The notes under the pieces are model-generated. The model was not told where the DNA came from, did no database searches, and saw nothing but the letters and a program-made list of their open reading frames with translations. DNA of 64,000 bases from Halolamina rubra (GTDB taxonomy: Archaea > Halobacteriota > Halobacteria > Halobacteriales > Haloferacaceae), in assembly GCF_000739555.1 (NCBI RefSeq), contig NZ_BBJN01000045.1, positions 1 to 64,000 on the forward strand, read 5' to 3'. Position numbers and translations under genes: made by a program. Each line of letters starts with the position of its first letter. Position 1 is the stretch's first letter. Below are positions 51,378-59,528 of this stretch, one piece after another.

Positions 51378-52583
51378 ATGAGCGACGACCCGACCGGCCC
51401 GCTCGACGGCGTCACCGTGCTCGACGCCTCGCGCGTGCTCGCCGGCCCGTTCTGCGGGATGCAGCTCGGCGACCTCGGCGCCGACGTGATCAAGGTGGAA
51501 CGACCCGACGGCGGCGACCAGACCCGCCACTGGACCCCGCCGGCGTTCGGCGACGAGGTGGCCTCCTACTACGCCAGCATCAACCGGAACAAGCGCTCGA
51601 TCACGCTGAACCTCACCACAGAGGCGGGCCGCGAGACGTTCCGCGACCTCGCCGCGGAGGCGGACGTGGTGCTGGAGAACTTCCGGGTGGGGAAAGCCGC
51701 GGAGTGGGACCTCGACTACGAGACGCTCAGCGAGCGGAACCCGGGGCTGGTGTTCTGCTCCATCACTGGGTACGGCCAGTACGGCCCCAAGGCCGAGCGC
51801 CCGGCGTACGACCTGATGATGCAGGCCGAGGGCGGGATGATGAGCATCACCGGCGAGGAGGGACGCCCGCCCGTGCGCGTCGGCGTCGCCGTCGCCGACC
51901 TCGCGGCGGGGATGTACGCCACGCAGTCGATCCTGGCGGCGCTGTTCCGCCGGGAGTTCGCGGACGAGGGCGGTGACCGCGTCGACATCGCGCTGTTCGA
52001 CGCGCTGCTGGGCTGGCTCACGTACATGGCGACCGACGGGTTCGCCTCCGGCGAGGCGCCCGAGCGGATGGGCTCCCGACACCCAAACATCGCGCCGTAC
52101 CAGGCGTTCGAGGCCGCCGACGGCTACGTCGTCGTCGCCTGCGCGAGCCAGGCCATCTGGCACCGGCTCTGCCAGTCGATCGACCGCCCCGATCTCGTCG
52201 ACGACCCGCGCTTCGAGACCAACGAGCGCCGCGTCGACAACCGCGACGAACTGGAGTCGATCCTCACCGACGCGTTCGCCGACGAGACCGTCGACGAGGT
52301 CGTCGACCTGCTCCGGACCAACGACGTGCCGGTCGGCCGCATCCGGGACGTGCTGGAGGCGTTCGACGACCCGCAGGTCGAGGCCCGCGGGATGCGCCAG
52401 CGCGTCAGCCACCCGACCGCGGGCGAGCTCGAGCTCCCGGGGTCGCCGATGCAGTTCGGGGAGTACGCCGCGACCGCGCGGCGCCACCCGCCGCTGCTCG
52501 GCGAGCACACCGAGGCGGTGCTCTCGGAGTTGGGGTACAGCGACGAGGAGATCGAACGGTTGCAGGAAGAGGGCGCGGTCTGA
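51378..52583 (+). CDS. Second class III (CaiB/BaiF) CoA-transferase
   Basis: A 401-residue paralogue of the CoA-transferase at 48606-49865. VLDASRVLAGPFCGMQLGDL is the CoA-binding start, ITGYGQYGPKAERPAYDLMMQAEGG follows, and VGVAVADLAAGMYATQ carries the catalytic Asp. The usual two-domain interlocked dimer is expected. It is single, with TATA-like ccactaagcc (51347-51356). Acid substrate unknown. Confidence 0.88.
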   Translation: MSDDPTGPLDGVTVLDASRVLAGPFCGMQLGDLGADVIKVERPDGGDQTRHWTPPAFGDEVASYYASINRNKRSITLNLTTEAGRETFRDLAAEADVVLENFRVGKAAEWDLDYETLSERNPGLVFCSITGYGQYGPKAERPAYDLMMQAEGGMMSITGEEGRPPVRVGVAVADLAAGMYATQSILAALFRREFADEGGDRVDIALFDALLGWLTYMATDGFASGEAPERMGSRHPNIAPYQAFEAADGYVVVACASQAIWHRLCQSIDRPDLVDDPRFETNERRVDNRDELESILTDAFADETVDEVVDLLRTNDVPVGRIRDVLEAFDDPQVEARGMRQRVSHPTAGELELPGSPMQFGEYAATARRHPPLLGEHTEAVLSELGYSDEEIERLQEEGAV

Positions 52584-52598
52584 GCGGGCTGGGGCGAA

Positions 52599-53153
52599 TC
52601 AGGCGTCGTCCGGCGTGGGGGTCGGTGTCGGTGTCGCCGTCGGTTCGGGAGTCGGCGTTTCGGTGGCAGTGTCGTTCGAACTCGGGGTCGGCGTCACAGT
52701 CGGCGTCGCCGTTCCGTTCCCGTGGGTGGTAGCGGAAATGCCATTAGTACACTGCTCACCGACCTCCGCGGTGACGGAGGCGTCGAGGCCGCCGACGACC
52801 TCGACCGTCACCTGCTCCTCGCCGAACGCGTTGGGGTACATCCTGGTATCACCGGGCTCGATTTCGGCCTTGTTCGGGTTCGGTTCCACTGATTTGCCGT
52901 CACCCGAGATCAACGTGACAGTAAACGGCGCGGAGAACTGGTTGGAGACGGTGACCTTCACCGGGTTCGAGCCGTTATCACTGCCCCTGTCCGTCTCACA
53001 GACGGAGACCCCCACGTACGCGTTCTCGGACTCGACGACGGCGACCGAGACGCCGCGGTCGGCGCTGACGCCGGTGAAGCCGAAGCTCGCGGTGACGAGC
53101 ATCGTCGCCGCCGCAGCTGCGAACAGGACGCTGACCGCGCGTCGGTGGTTCAT
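52599..53153 (-). CDS. Exported beta-rich protein with Thr/Pro-rich tail (TasA-like candidate)
   Basis: A 184-residue protein starting MNHRRAVSVLFAAAAATMLV, with a signal peptide to about residue 30 (FTGVSA-DRG). A beta-rich domain (about 32-140: GVSVAVVESENAYVGV, VTVSNQFSAPFTVTL) follows, then a Thr/Pro-repeat tail suited to glycosylation. The overall shape, and the nearby SipW-like peptidase, resemble DUF1102/TasA-type surface fibre subunits. The ATG overlaps the stop of the membrane regulator gene (ATGA). Assignment to the TasA superfamily is inference. Confidence 0.7.
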   Translation of the reverse strand: MNHRRAVSVLFAAAAATMLVTASFGFTGVSADRGVSVAVVESENAYVGVSVCETDRGSDNGSNPVKVTVSNQFSAPFTVTLISGDGKSVEPNPNKAEIEPGDTRMYPNAFGEEQVTVEVVGGLDASVTAEVGEQCTNGISATTHGNGTATPTVTPTPSSNDTATETPTPEPTATPTPTPTPDDA

Positions 53154-53767
53154 TCTCGCCTGAGTTCGGGCGGTTTGTCGCTCTCGCCGATGCGCTGCCC
53201 CCGGGCGTAGTACGTGTGGGCGACCGCGGAGACGGCGAACATCGCGGTGAGGGCGCTCATCCACGCCACGTCGGGGAACAGGGCGAACGGCCAGGCCTCG
53301 AGGAACACCGCCCCGGTGAGCGTGGCGGCGACGCCCGAGAGCCCGAGGTAGTAGACGCTCCAGGGGATCTCGTTCCCCTGAACGACCTCCATGTACACCT
53401 CGATGTCGTTCAGCGACGCCGTCGGCTCGACCAGCCCCCGGTCCTTGTTGAACTCCACGATGCCCGCCTCGTCCATCATCGGGAGGTGTGACTGCTGGAG
53501 CGCCGTGTACACCCGCTTTCGCTCCTCGTAGGACACCTCGTCGACGGCCACGTCGTACTCCCAGGCGGCTACCTGTTCGGCCACGTCGCCGATCTCTGCT
53601 GCGCCATCCGTCTCCTCCAGTGCGTGGACGGTGTATCGACGACGGCGGTTCGAGAGCACCTCGAACAGCTCGTCGTCGGAGAGGTTCGGGGACTCCGCCC
53701 CGACCGATCCCGAGACCACCTCGCCGGCAACCTCCCCCTGTTGGCGGCTCTGCGTTGAGGATGACAC
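53150..53767 (-). CDS. Membrane-anchored winged-helix regulator (DUF7344-like)
   Basis: About 205 residues from GTG 53767. The N-terminal half (about 30-115) is a haloarchaeal winged helix: LSDDELFEVLSNRRRRYTVHALEE, then VSYEERKRVYTALQQSHLPMMDEAG. Two membrane helices (about 135-155 and 165-185) end the protein. Similar membrane-linked HTH proteins sit beside surface-protein genes and may regulate them. TATA gtgtttatgt (53791-53800, minus) decides the start. Coupled to the exported protein downstream. Confidence 0.75.
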   Translation of the reverse strand: MSSSTQSRQQGEVAGEVVSGSVGAESPNLSDDELFEVLSNRRRRYTVHALEETDGAAEIGDVAEQVAAWEYDVAVDEVSYEERKRVYTALQQSHLPMMDEAGIVEFNKDRGLVEPTASLNDIEVYMEVVQGNEIPWSVYYLGLSGVAATLTGAVFLEAWPFALFPDVAWMSALTAMFAVSAVAHTYYARGQRIGESDKPPELRRE

Positions 53768-54204
53768 AGTGAGAATGTTAGTGTAGTGCCACATAAACAC
53801 TAGGTATAGTTTAGTAGATAGGTAGGGTAGTCATAAATCTGCGAAGTTCGTGAAACAGCATCAGGAGCGGCCTGAACGCTATATTCCCCGGTTCTCGTCT
53901 TGTACTGTAATCTGATACTAACCGCCATTTCCGACGAAACCCACGGACGAGAAGGGGATAGTTGTAGGCTCCGAACCGCTCATACAACGTCAGACGCCTG
54001 TCGTTCACCTGTCTCTGAGGGAACTCGTTTCGAGGTCGCGACACGCGCCTCCTGAACAGCGTGTAGACACCACCGGCCAGGTCAGCGGCGGTACAAGCAC
54101 TCCCTGAACCCAGTTCAGCGGTACCAATACTACGGTACGTGCATGGTAACTGAGAGGTAACACCCCCGCCTGCGGGGCGGGGATCACGAAACAATCGATC
54201 CACA
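53768..54204. other. 437-base intergenic region, lower in G+C; possible mobile-element remnant
   Basis: Divergent region between the surface regulator and the large surface protein. The middle (53830-54160) is lower in G+C than the neighbours and carries a 141-codon minus-strand frame (53811-54236) of basic composition (RRRVSRPRNEFPQRQVNDRR). I could not match it to a known transposase. Near the right end is a 7-bp GC hairpin, ccccgcc/ggcgggg (54164-54182). A TATA-like minus-strand gtgtttatgt lies at the left end. Nothing else supportable is seen. Confidence 0.4.
54164..54182. repeat. GC-rich hairpin upstream of the surface protein gene
   Basis: ccccgcc (54164-54170) pairs with ggcgggg (54176-54182) around a five-base loop, 23 bases before the GTG at 54205. 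It could be an RNA stem in the leader, a terminator of something upstream or the end of an inserted element. Confidence 0.45.
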
Positions 54205-55680
54205 GTGAACCGCCGAACGCTCGCCCTCGCCATCACGCTCGTCCTCGCCGGAACGTTCGCGTTCCCGTCGGCAGCCTCGCCGCTGTTCGCCGGCCCGACC
54301 GACCAGCTCGGCGAAGACGTAGCCCTGGCGCCGAGCAGCGACTACGCCTACCTCGACGCCGACGACGAGCTCGTCGTCGACCTCTCTCCCTCCAACCCCG
54401 ACATCGACGGCGAGGGCGTCAACGCCGACGGCCGGACGACCATCGGCGACGTGTTCCGGGTGCGGTACAACGGCTCCCGGTACGCCCACGTCTGGCTGAC
54501 ACACGGCTCCGACGCCGTGACGTTCGCCGTCGACGGCGAGCCGATCCAGTCCGAGGCGAACAACGTCACGCTCGCGCCCAACGAGTCCGTCGCCGTCTCG
54601 CTCACGGTCGACACGACGGGCCGCGTCGACGGGTTCGTGGACGACATCACGATCCACTCGCGGGTGGCCGAGCCCGCGACGGCCGCCAGCGACACCAACA
54701 AGCTCGCCGCGGACACCGCGACAGAAACCGCGTCGGTCGACGGGTTCGCGACGCGGGTGGTCGCGCCGACCGAGGACTCCCGCCGGTTCACCGCCCTCAG
54801 CGCCGAACCCGGGGCGTCGACCGAGTTCGACGCCGGCCCGCTCGCGCTCCTCAGCGGCGGTAACCTCACCCTGGACCGGCTCGCGGTGACCAGCCCGAAC
54901 CGCTCGTACACGGTGCGGGCCGCGGCCACCGACCCGGGTGAGGCGGGGGCGGCCGTCGTCGACGCCGGCGCCGAGCCGCTGGGCGCGGTGCGGATGACCG
55001 TCGCCGCCGGCAACGTCTCGGCCGCGACGATGTCGTTCAGCGCCGCCCCGTCGTTCGTCGCCGACCGGGGGATCGAGACGGAGCACCTCGCCGTCTACCG
55101 CTACGCCGACGGATCGCTCTCCGAACTCGACGTGACCGCGACCGGCGACCGCGACGGCCGCGTCAGCTTCGACGCCGAGACGCCCGGCTTCTCGACGTTC
55201 GTCGTCGCCCTCGAGCAACCGCGGTTCGCCGTCGACGACGCCGCCCTCTCGACGGAAACGGTGGCCCCCGGCGAGGCGGTCACCGTGACGGCGTCGGTCT
55301 CGAACACCGGCTCGGGCACCGGCAACCGGACCGTGACCGTTCGCGTGGACGGCGAGATCGCCGCGGAGCGGACCGTCGAAGTGGCGCCCGGATCGACGAC
55401 GGAGATGTCCGTCCCGGTCGTGCGCGAGGAACCCGGCGAGTACACCGTCAGCGTCGACGGCGTCGAGACCGGGAGCTTCACCGTCGCCGCGGCGGACGCC
55501 ACGGCCACCGAAACCCCGACCGCTACTGCCACGAGCGCGACAGCGACGACTGACTCGCCGACCGAGCCCCCGGTCGCCGAGCCCGGCGGGTTCGGCCTGG
55601 AGAGCCTGCTGGGGCTGGTCGGGCTGCTGGCCATCCTCGCGGTGGTGCTGGTGCTGGCCCGGCGCACGCCGCGACCGTGA
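54205..55680 (+). CDS. Large exported surface protein, DUF1102/TasA-like with C-terminal anchor
   Basis: A 491-residue protein. Signal peptide (about 1-25, MNRRTLALAITLVLAGTFAF). The N-terminal domain (about 30-160) has LAPSSDYAYLDADDELVVDL, then GVNADGRTTIGDVFRVRYNG and VWLTH, the pattern of DUF1102/TasA-like proteins. A long beta-rich middle includes a CARDB-like domain (about 345-425: TVTASVSNTGSGTGNRTVTV). A Thr-rich stalk and the membrane helix GGFGLESLLGLVGLLAILAVV end the protein, a PGF-CTERM-like anchor. GTG start at 54205. Confidence 0.75.
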   Translation: MNRRTLALAITLVLAGTFAFPSAASPLFAGPTDQLGEDVALAPSSDYAYLDADDELVVDLSPSNPDIDGEGVNADGRTTIGDVFRVRYNGSRYAHVWLTHGSDAVTFAVDGEPIQSEANNVTLAPNESVAVSLTVDTTGRVDGFVDDITIHSRVAEPATAASDTNKLAADTATETASVDGFATRVVAPTEDSRRFTALSAEPGASTEFDAGPLALLSGGNLTLDRLAVTSPNRSYTVRAAATDPGEAGAAVVDAGAEPLGAVRMTVAAGNVSAATMSFSAAPSFVADRGIETEHLAVYRYADGSLSELDVTATGDRDGRVSFDAETPGFSTFVVALEQPRFAVDDAALSTETVAPGEAVTVTASVSNTGSGTGNRTVTVRVDGEIAAERTVEVAPGSTTEMSVPVVREEPGEYTVSVDGVETGSFTVAAADATATETPTATATSATATTDSPTEPPVAEPGGFGLESLLGLVGLLAILAVVLVLARRTPRP

Positions 55681-55727
55681 CCGACCGAGGAGGTAGCCTT
55701 TTGACAGGTTGGGCCGTGCGACCGCAC

Positions 55728-56570
55728 ATGGCTCGACCGGGCGAGCGGTCGTTGACCGTGGCACTGCGGGAGGCCGTCCGACTCCGGGACTGTCTGGCGC
55801 TCTCGCTGGTTCCCGCGGTCGCCCTCGCCGCGTTCGCGCTTCCCGTCGCGCGCCGGGAGGCGCTGGCGTTCGTCTACCGCGAGCCGTCGCTGCTCACCGC
55901 CTACACCGCCCACGTCGTCCACTTCGACGCGGCCCACCTCGCGGCGAACCTGCTCGGCTACGTGCTGGTGACCGGGTTCGCGTACGTGCTCGCCGGGCTC
56001 GCGGGCTATCGGCGGCTGTTCTGGGTCACCACGGCGACGTACCTGGTCGCGTTCCCACCGGTGCTGTCGGGGCTGAACCTCGCGGTGCCGCGGGACGCCG
56101 TCGGCTTCGGGCTCTCGGGGCTCAACATGGCGTTCTCGGGACTGCTCGCGCTGGTGCTGGTGGCCTACGGCGCGCGGCTCGACGACCGGATCCGGCTCCG
56201 GGACGCGCCGGCGCTGTTCTTCGGGGCGATCGTGACGATCTCGATCGTCGCGCTCCCGAGCGGAACCGCCCGCGGCGTCGGCGTCGCGAGCGCCGTGCTC
56301 GCCGCCGTCTACGTGGTCGCGGCGCGACGCTCCAGACGGGGCGACCCGCCGGTCAACCTCCGGGCGGGCTGGCTCGACGCGGGCGTCCTCGGCGCGGTCG
56401 CGCTGCTGGGCTACCAGTACGTCGGGTTCAGCACGGTGACGGCCGACGGCGGAATCGTGAACGTCTACGTCCACCTGCTTGGGTTCTGCCTGGGGTTCAT
56501 CGTCCCCTACAGCGCGATCGTCGCCGGCGTCGTCGACGGCGGCGCCGACGGAGGCTTTTTGTCAGACTAA
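55728..56570 (+). CDS. Rhomboid-family intramembrane protease-like protein
   Basis: A 280-residue protein with seven or so membrane helices. The rhomboid fingerprint is visible: HFDAAHLAAN (H65, H70, N74), the nucleophile motif GLSG (S130) and HLLGFCLGF (H249), forming a Ser-His dyad. Rhomboids cut membrane helices, releasing or maturing surface proteins. It sits between a surface protein with a C-terminal anchor and a signal peptidase, so it could process these substrates. TATA-like gccttttgac at 55696-55705. Confidence 0.75.
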   Translation: MARPGERSLTVALREAVRLRDCLALSLVPAVALAAFALPVARREALAFVYREPSLLTAYTAHVVHFDAAHLAANLLGYVLVTGFAYVLAGLAGYRRLFWVTTATYLVAFPPVLSGLNLAVPRDAVGFGLSGLNMAFSGLLALVLVAYGARLDDRIRLRDAPALFFGAIVTISIVALPSGTARGVGVASAVLAAVYVVAARRSRRGDPPVNLRAGWLDAGVLGAVALLGYQYVGFSTVTADGGIVNVYVHLLGFCLGFIVPYSAIVAGVVDGGADGGFLSD

Positions 56571-56591
56571 CACAACCCTTGGGCTGACTGG

Positions 56592-57755
56592 ATGACTCCC
56601 CGCCGACTCCTGACGCTGGGCGCCGAGGCGGCGCTCGTGCTCGTCGTCGCGTCGCTGCTGCTCGGCCAGGTGCTCGGCACGCCCGTGCTGCTGGGGTACG
56701 TCGAGACGGGGAGCATGGAGCCGACGCTCGAGCCGGGCGACGGGTTCGTCGCCGTCCCAGCCGCCGTCGCCGGCGACGTGGAGGAGGGCGACGTGATCGT
56801 GTTCCGGGCCGAGGAGCTCCAGGGCGGGGGGCTCACGACCCACCGCGTCGTCGGCGAGACCGAACGGGGGTACGTGACGCGCGGCGACGCCAACCCGTTC
56901 ACCGATCAGGACGGCGACGAGCCCCCGGTGAAGGAGGGACAGATCGTCGCCGAGGCGCTGCAGATCGGGGGCAGCGTCGTAGTGATCCCCAACCTCGGCA
57001 CGCTGGTGACCGGGCTGCAGGGCGCGTTCACCGCGGTGCAGCAGCGACTCGCCGTCATGACTGGCTCCCGGGCGCTGCTGGGCACACAGGGGCTCGCGTA
57101 CCTCCTGCTCGGGCTGTCGGCGCTGCTGTACCTCTACGACGTGGTCGCCGGCGACGGCGAGGAGCGCGACCGCGACCGTGACCGCAGCCGCGATCAGGGG
57201 TTCTCGCCCGGCCTCGTCGTCCTCGTCCTCGCGGGGGTGCTCGTCGCGTCGGCGACGGCGGCGATGGTGGTGCCGGCGGGCACCCAGCAGTTCGGGGTCG
57301 TGAGCGCGGAGTTCGCCTCGGAGAACCCGACCGTGATCGAGCAGGGCGGGTCGACGACGCTCCCCTACACGGTGCCGAACGCGGGGGTGGTGCCCGTCGT
57401 GGCGTACGTCGAACCCGGCAGCGACGGCGTCGCGATCGAGCCCCAGCGCGTCCGCGTCGGCGGCCGGAGCGAGGCGACGGTGGAGATGACGCTGTCGGCG
57501 CCGCCGGAGACCGGCTACTACCGGCGGTTCGTCACCGAACACCGCTACCTCGCGCTGCTCCCGGTGCCGGTGATCGACGCGCTGTACGAGGTCCACCCGT
57601 GGCTGCCGATCCTGGCCATCGACGTCGCGCTCGCCGGCGCCGTCGCGCTGCTGGGGCTGGTCGTGCTCGGCGGCCGCCGCGTCAGGGTTCGGCGCCGGAG
57701 TTCGCGCCACAACCGCTCGACGTGGCGGCGGCTGCTCCGCTATCTGACACGCTGA
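56592..57755 (+). CDS. Signal peptidase I (SipW-like) with large C-terminal extension
   Basis: A 387-residue membrane peptidase of archaeal type. VETGSMEPTLEPGD holds the nucleophile S41; LTTHRVVGE holds H84; VTRGDANP includes D98 (Ser-His type). The usual enzyme ends near residue 190. Here a membrane helix, an extracellular beta domain (about 225-325, SEFASENPTVIEQGG-like region) and another C-terminal membrane helix are added. It removes signal peptides from exported proteins. Its position inside a surface-protein cluster suggests dedicated substrates, as SipW has for TasA. Confidence 0.85.
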   Translation: MTPRRLLTLGAEAALVLVVASLLLGQVLGTPVLLGYVETGSMEPTLEPGDGFVAVPAAVAGDVEEGDVIVFRAEELQGGGLTTHRVVGETERGYVTRGDANPFTDQDGDEPPVKEGQIVAEALQIGGSVVVIPNLGTLVTGLQGAFTAVQQRLAVMTGSRALLGTQGLAYLLLGLSALLYLYDVVAGDGEERDRDRDRSRDQGFSPGLVVLVLAGVLVASATAAMVVPAGTQQFGVVSAEFASENPTVIEQGGSTTLPYTVPNAGVVPVVAYVEPGSDGVAIEPQRVRVGGRSEATVEMTLSAPPETGYYRRFVTEHRYLALLPVPVIDALYEVHPWLPILAIDVALAGAVALLGLVVLGGRRVRVRRRSSRHNRSTWRRLLRYLTR

Positions 57756-57778
57756 GTTCTCCTGTCGGCTGACCAATA

Positions 57779-57790
57779 GTCCTATGTAAC
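57779..57790 (+). promoter_or_regulatory. Promoter of the DUF5305 gene
   Basis: The sequence gtcctatgtaac lies about 27 bases before the ATG at 57811. It gives this gene its own start although it follows the signal peptidase closely. Confidence 0.45.
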
Positions 57791-57810
57791 GTCATCCCAC
57801 AGTCACGTCC

Positions 57811-59091
57811 ATGACTCAGGGGAGGTCCAGACTCAGGGGCCGGGCGATCGTGGGCTCGTGGTTCGCCGTGCTGGCGGCGGTGCTGGTCGCCCTCGCGTTC
57901 GTCGGGGGTGCCGCGGCGTACACCGCCCACGTGGATCCGGGCAGCACGACCGAGCAGGTCGAGCGGACCCACTGGACGGCCGACGGCACGTACCACCACG
58001 CCGCCGAGGTGACCCGCGAGAACCCCGTGTTCCCGGTCGGCTCGACGCTCTCGAACCGGTCGACGTACTACACGGGCGTGTCGCCGGAGCTCGACGGCGA
58101 GTACGCACTGACGTACACCGGCCGGGACGCCGCGCCGGCGACGGTCGACCTGGCCGCGTCGCTGGTGATCCAGTCGAGCAGCGACGGGACGGTGTACTGG
58201 ACGGATCGAACGGCGCTCGACTCGACCAGTGTCGACTCGCTCGCGCCGGGGGAGTCGACGCGCCTGGGGTTCACGCTGAACGCGACCGAGGTCGCCGAGC
58301 GCCGCTCCGCGATCCAGTCGGCGCTGGGCGACACGCAGGGTGAGATCGCCACGTTCGTCGCGGTCGACGTGACCGTGGCGGGCGCCGTCGACGGGGGGTC
58401 GGCGGATCTCTCGTTCACCCACCGGCTCCCGGTGAGCGTCGACGGCGGGTCGTACACGGTCGGCCCGGAGACGGCCGGGAGCGAACCGATGACGACGACG
58501 CAGGCCGTCAGTACGCCACGCGAGTACGGGCCGTTATGGTCGCTCGGCGGCCCGCTGCTGTTCCTCGTCGGCGCGGCCGGGCTGGCGGGGCTGGCTCTCG
58601 GCCGCCGGCGGGACGCGTTCAGCCTCTCCGCGGCCGAGCGCGACCTGCTCGCGTACCGCGACGACCGCGCGGAGTTCGACGAGTGGATCGTGCGGGCCCG
58701 CCTCTCGCCGACGTTCGAGGACCGGACGCGGGCGGAGGCCGAGTCGCTCGCGGACGTGGTCGACTTCGCCATCGACGCCGGAACCGGCGTCGTCGAGGAT
58801 CCGGGCTCGGGTCGGTTCTACGCCGTCACCGAGGAGCTGGCCGTCGTGTACGACCCGCCGAAGCTGGCGCGCGAACCGACCGGCGACGACGCCGACGACG
58901 ACGGGGTGCTCGCGGACGTGGCAGGCGTCTCCGTCCCGGCGGACGAGAACGGCTCCTCGGACGAGGCCGGTTCGGAGGCCGTCGACGCCGCCGAGGAGGG
59001 CGGTTCTGGAGGGAGCGACAGCGAGGACGCAGACGCCGGGGCTACCGTGGAGGCCGTCGACGAGTCGGCCGACGACCCGTCCGGGGAGTGA
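57811..59091 (+). CDS. DUF5305-type membrane protein
   Basis: A 426-residue protein. N-terminal membrane helix (about 14-36), a large outside beta domain (about 38-230, HWTADGTYHHAAEVTRENPV and YYTGVSPELDGEYALTYTGR), a second helix (about 247-267), then a cytoplasmic acidic domain (DVVDFAIDAGTGVVEDPGSG). The order matches DUF5305 proteins, which in haloarchaea go with SipW-like peptidases and DUF1102 proteins. Probably a scaffold or assembly factor of the surface structure. Confidence 0.8.
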   Translation: MTQGRSRLRGRAIVGSWFAVLAAVLVALAFVGGAAAYTAHVDPGSTTEQVERTHWTADGTYHHAAEVTRENPVFPVGSTLSNRSTYYTGVSPELDGEYALTYTGRDAAPATVDLAASLVIQSSSDGTVYWTDRTALDSTSVDSLAPGESTRLGFTLNATEVAERRSAIQSALGDTQGEIATFVAVDVTVAGAVDGGSADLSFTHRLPVSVDGGSYTVGPETAGSEPMTTTQAVSTPREYGPLWSLGGPLLFLVGAAGLAGLALGRRRDAFSLSAAERDLLAYRDDRAEFDEWIVRARLSPTFEDRTRAEAESLADVVDFAIDAGTGVVEDPGSGRFYAVTEELAVVYDPPKLAREPTGDDADDDGVLADVAGVSVPADENGSSDEAGSEAVDAAEEGGSGGSDSEDADAGATVEAVDESADDPSGE

Positions 59092-59094
59092 GCC

Positions 59095-59415
59095 TCAGTC
59101 GGCGACGAACCGCGTCTCCTCGTCCATGTACAGCACTTCGCCGGCGTCCTGGTCCGAGAACTCCTCGGCGTCGGCCAGCAGCGCCTCGCCGGCGTCGGAG
59201 TCGAACGCGGCGCCCAGCGTCGCCATATCCTCGAAGTACACCTCCGCGACGCCGTCGTAGGCGCTCTTCTCGGGATCGGTCGGGTGGGAGGTGACGTAGC
59301 GCTCGACGCCCGGTAGCTCCTCGACCAGCGGAGCGTGCTCCTCCTCCCAGTAACTGCGGAACTCCTCGTAGCTGAGCGACTCCTCGCGGACCAGCAGGAC
59401 GACCATCTTGACCAT
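59095..59415 (-). CDS. EthD-domain protein
   Basis: A 106-residue ferredoxin-like (dimeric alpha-beta barrel) protein. MVKMVVLLVREESLSYEEFR, YWEEEHAPLVEELPGVERYV and EVYFEDMATLGAAF fit the EthD family, which includes small proteins of aromatic or ether degradation and monooxygenase-like folds. Start at 59415 or the Met three residues on (59406). Stop four bases after the DUF5305 stop (convergent). The function is unknown. Confidence 0.8.
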   Translation of the reverse strand: MVKMVVLLVREESLSYEEFRSYWEEEHAPLVEELPGVERYVTSHPTDPEKSAYDGVAEVYFEDMATLGAAFDSDAGEALLADAEEFSDQDAGEVLYMDEETRFVAD

Positions 59416-59528
59416 GCCGGCACGTCTCGGCGGGGGCGACCTTCGGTCTGTCGATCCGGCCGCCATCCGTCGATCGTCGCCGCATTCGGATGTTTCAAGT
59501 AGCTCCACGGTAGAGGTTCACACAGTAG

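Noticed and set aside
48606-52583. Methylaspartate-cycle CoA-transferase (Mct)
   Set aside because: Two class III CoA-transferases are present, but no glutamate mutase, methylaspartate ammonia-lyase or mesaconyl-CoA hydratase gene lies nearby, so this role is not supported.
53811-54236. 141-codon minus-strand frame as a transposase gene
   Set aside because: Basic composition is suggestive of a mobile element, but no transposase motif is visible and it overlaps the start of the surface protein gene; reported only as a possible remnant.
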